NCBI GenBank assembly: GCA_035540635.1
Contig: DATLGH010000042.1
Coordinates: 1-58,529, forward strand
Source of the DNA: Egibacteraceae bacterium
GTDB taxonomy: Bacteria > Actinomycetota > Nitriliruptoria > Euzebyales > Egibacteraceae
Direction: 5' to 3'
Length of the DNA stretch: 58,529 bases
The notes below the pieces were generated by a model. The model searched no databases, had not been told where the DNA came from, and saw only the letters and a program-made list of their open reading frames with translations. Below, in pieces: positions 57,288 to 58,529 of this stretch. How positions within the stretch are numbered: position 1 is the first letter of the stretch; the number at the start of each line of letters is the position of its first letter. The position numbers were made by a program, and so were the translations under genes.

Positions 57288-58529
57288 CTACGGCTTCGCG
57301 TCGGCCTGCTCGCGGGCGTCGGCGTCCTCGCGCGGCGGTCCGTAGGACCAGTCGCGGCGCTTTCGGTAGTACTCGGGGTCGAAGACGACGCCGCCCGTGT
57401 CGTCGTCGATGGTGACGATCTTCGGGATCTCGACGGCGACCGCCGGGTCGGTCGCCACGCCGACGTGGTCGATGAACGCCTGCGGGAAGGCCTCCAGGGT
57501 GCTCGCGATCAGCAGCGACGCCCCGACCGGCAGGTAGCAGCGGTTGAGGTCCGTCACCGTCACGCAGCGCTTGCGGATCTCCTCGATGTCCCCGTGCGTC
57601 CCCTCACCGCGCACGAGGCGGTCGAGGCGCTCGTAGAGCTCGCCGGTGCCGAGCTTGCACGCGAGGCACTGACCGCAGGACTCGATGGCGAGGAAGCGGG
57701 CGAGGACGGCGGTGACCTGGACGATGTCGCGGTGCGGGCCGTAGACCATGAAACCGCCGCTGCCGAGACCCGTGCCCGCCTCGGCGAACGAGTCGAAGTC
57801 CATCGGCAGATCGAGGAGGTCGGGGGTGATGACGGTGTTCGACGTGCCGCTGTAGATCGCCATGACGTCGGTCCCGCCGGCGATGTCGCAGATGAGGGTG
57901 CGCAGCGGCGTGCCCATCGGCAGCTCGTAGAAGCCGGGGTTCTCCACGTCGCCGACGACGGTGAAGATCATCGTCCCCGGGGTCTCGTGCGTGCCCCGCT
58001 CGCGGAACCAGTCGACGCCCTTGGCGAGGATGTGGGTGACGTGCGAGAGCGTCTCGACGTTGTTCACCACCGTCGGGTTCGGCGAGTGCATGCTCGCGAA
58101 CAGGCCCATCTGGTAGGGCGGCAGGATCCGCGGCATCGGCAGCTTGCCCTCGATGACCTCGAGCATGGCGGACTCCTCACCGTAGAGGTACTCGTCCGGG
58201 CCGGGCACGATCGTCACCGCGTCGGCGCCCCGCCAGCCTGCATCGACCATCGCGTCGCGGGCGTCCTCCAGCCGCGCGCGCTCGTGGTGGAACCGCTGCT
58301 TCGTCGCGATGAAGGCCCGGACCGCACCGCTCGCGTACATGCCGATGAGCACGCCCTCGACGAGCTGGTAGGGGTTGCGAGCCATGAGGACCCGGTCCTT
58401 GTACGTGCCCGGCTCGCCCTCCGCGGCGTTGCAGACGAGGTAGACCTCCGAGCCGTCGCTCGCGCTCTGCGCCACCGACGCCCACTTCATCCCCGTTGGG
58501 AACCCCGCCCCTCCCCGCCCGCGCAGGCC
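57288..58529 (-). CDS. NuoF-like NADH dehydrogenase subunit (5' end beyond window)
   Basis: At least 413 residues of a NuoF/51-kDa-type flavoprotein that oxidises NADH with FMN. The window edge cuts the start; the visible N-terminus reads GLRGRGGAGFPTGMKW, the FMN-binding motif. Then come ANEAEGEPGTYKD-type (here CNAAEGEPGTYKDR) FMN contacts, GEESAMLEVIEGKLPMPR, the SLBB-like region NPGFYELPMGTPLR, and the 4Fe-4S N3 site SCGQCLACKLGT with a later Cys in LNRCYL. The following gene is a Rieske protein instead of nuoG. That, and the CLAC spelling, suggest a NuoF homologue in an accessory dehydrogenase (formate- or hydrogenase-type) or an orphan diaphorase. Complex I membership is possible but not supported here. 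Confidence 0.88.
   Translation of the reverse strand, partial: GLRGRGGAGFPTGMKWASVAQSASDGSEVYLVCNAAEGEPGTYKDRVLMARNPYQLVEGVLIGMYASGAVRAFIATKQRFHHERARLEDARDAMVDAGWRGADAVTIVPGPDEYLYGEESAMLEVIEGKLPMPRILPPYQMGLFASMHSPNPTVVNNVETLSHVTHILAKGVDWFRERGTHETPGTMIFTVVGDVENPGFYELPMGTPLRTLICDIAGGTDVMAIYSGTSNTVITPDLLDLPMDFDSFAEAGTGLGSGGFMVYGPHRDIVQVTAVLARFLAIESCGQCLACKLGTGELYERLDRLVRGEGTHGDIEEIRKRCVTVTDLNRCYLPVGASLLIASTLEAFPQAFIDHVGVATDPAVAVEIPKIVTIDDDTGGVVFDPEYYRKRRDWSYGPPREDADAREQADAKP

Overview
The window reads as a chromosomal segment of a very GC-rich actinobacterium. Evidence: GTG starts and strong G/C third-position bias throughout; a homodimeric AceE-type pyruvate dehydrogenase; an actinobacterial-type group III 6-phosphofructokinase; a HemQ-type coproheme decarboxylase; a mycoredoxin-like protein; L-lysine 6-aminotransferase; actinobacterial-type SOS boxes (GAAC-N4-GTTC) and a DtxR/IdeR-type iron box. 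The mix hints at a deep lineage (Nitriliruptoria/Acidimicrobiia-like) rather than Streptomyces or Mycobacterium, but that is a guess. I see no rRNA, tRNA, CRISPR array, intact insertion sequence, plasmid or phage module.

Layout. 0-11 kb: acyltransferase; L,D-transpeptidase; then on the minus strand a probable LexA-controlled operon DUF6504 - udgX - aceE; an orphan osmolyte-binding lipoprotein; a thioredoxin-fold lipoprotein; thiE; and a PASTA-domain Ser/Thr kinase. 11-14 kb: SprT/YgjP-like metalloprotease preceded by a 12-codon leader ORF; a large secreted DUF11 protein with its own promoter and terminator; then a graveyard of gene fragments (IS630 transposase, sensor kinase GAF domain, unknown). 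14-25 kb: central carbon metabolism (threonine aldolase-pfkA, glpK, ROK glucokinase), a NagZ-like hydrolase coupled to a second PlsC, a bacterial eRF1-like protein, an FmdE-like protein, a VOC protein behind a second SOS box followed by the wreck of an AlkZ-like DNA glycosylase, and more decayed genes. 25-31 kb: zinc-ribbon membrane protein, SRPBCC protein, rhomboid protease, kelch protein, PIG-L deacetylase, acyl-CoA ligase. 31-36 kb: an iron/heme block (hemQ, iron box, Fe(III) ABC permease and ATPase), ACT protein, methylglyoxal synthase, HU. 37-49 kb: a broken rRNA-methyltransferase-like gene, Cys-less ArsC-like protein, amidase, SDR, glutaredoxin, gltB behind a terminator/attenuator hairpin, an ABC exporter and an ABC-F protein. 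49-58.5 kb: small membrane protein, 7TM-HD c-di-AMP phosphodiesterase, lysine degradation pair (lat + aldehyde dehydrogenase) with a divergent Lrp regulator, methyltransferase, a frameshifted Rieske protein and the 3' part of a NuoF-like gene running off the end.

The most interesting system is SOS-linked. An extended SOS box lies a few bases downstream of a TTGACG-17-TACCGT promoter in front of DUF6504 and udgX (the uracil glycosylase that covalently captures abasic sites), and udgX is translationally coupled to aceE. A second SOS box heads the VOC gene whose downstream neighbour was once an AlkZ-like (crosslink-unhooking) glycosylase. The second theme is gene decay by internal deletion: at least five truncated or frameshifted genes keep recognisable ends. 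No similarity search was run; all family calls are from motif recognition.
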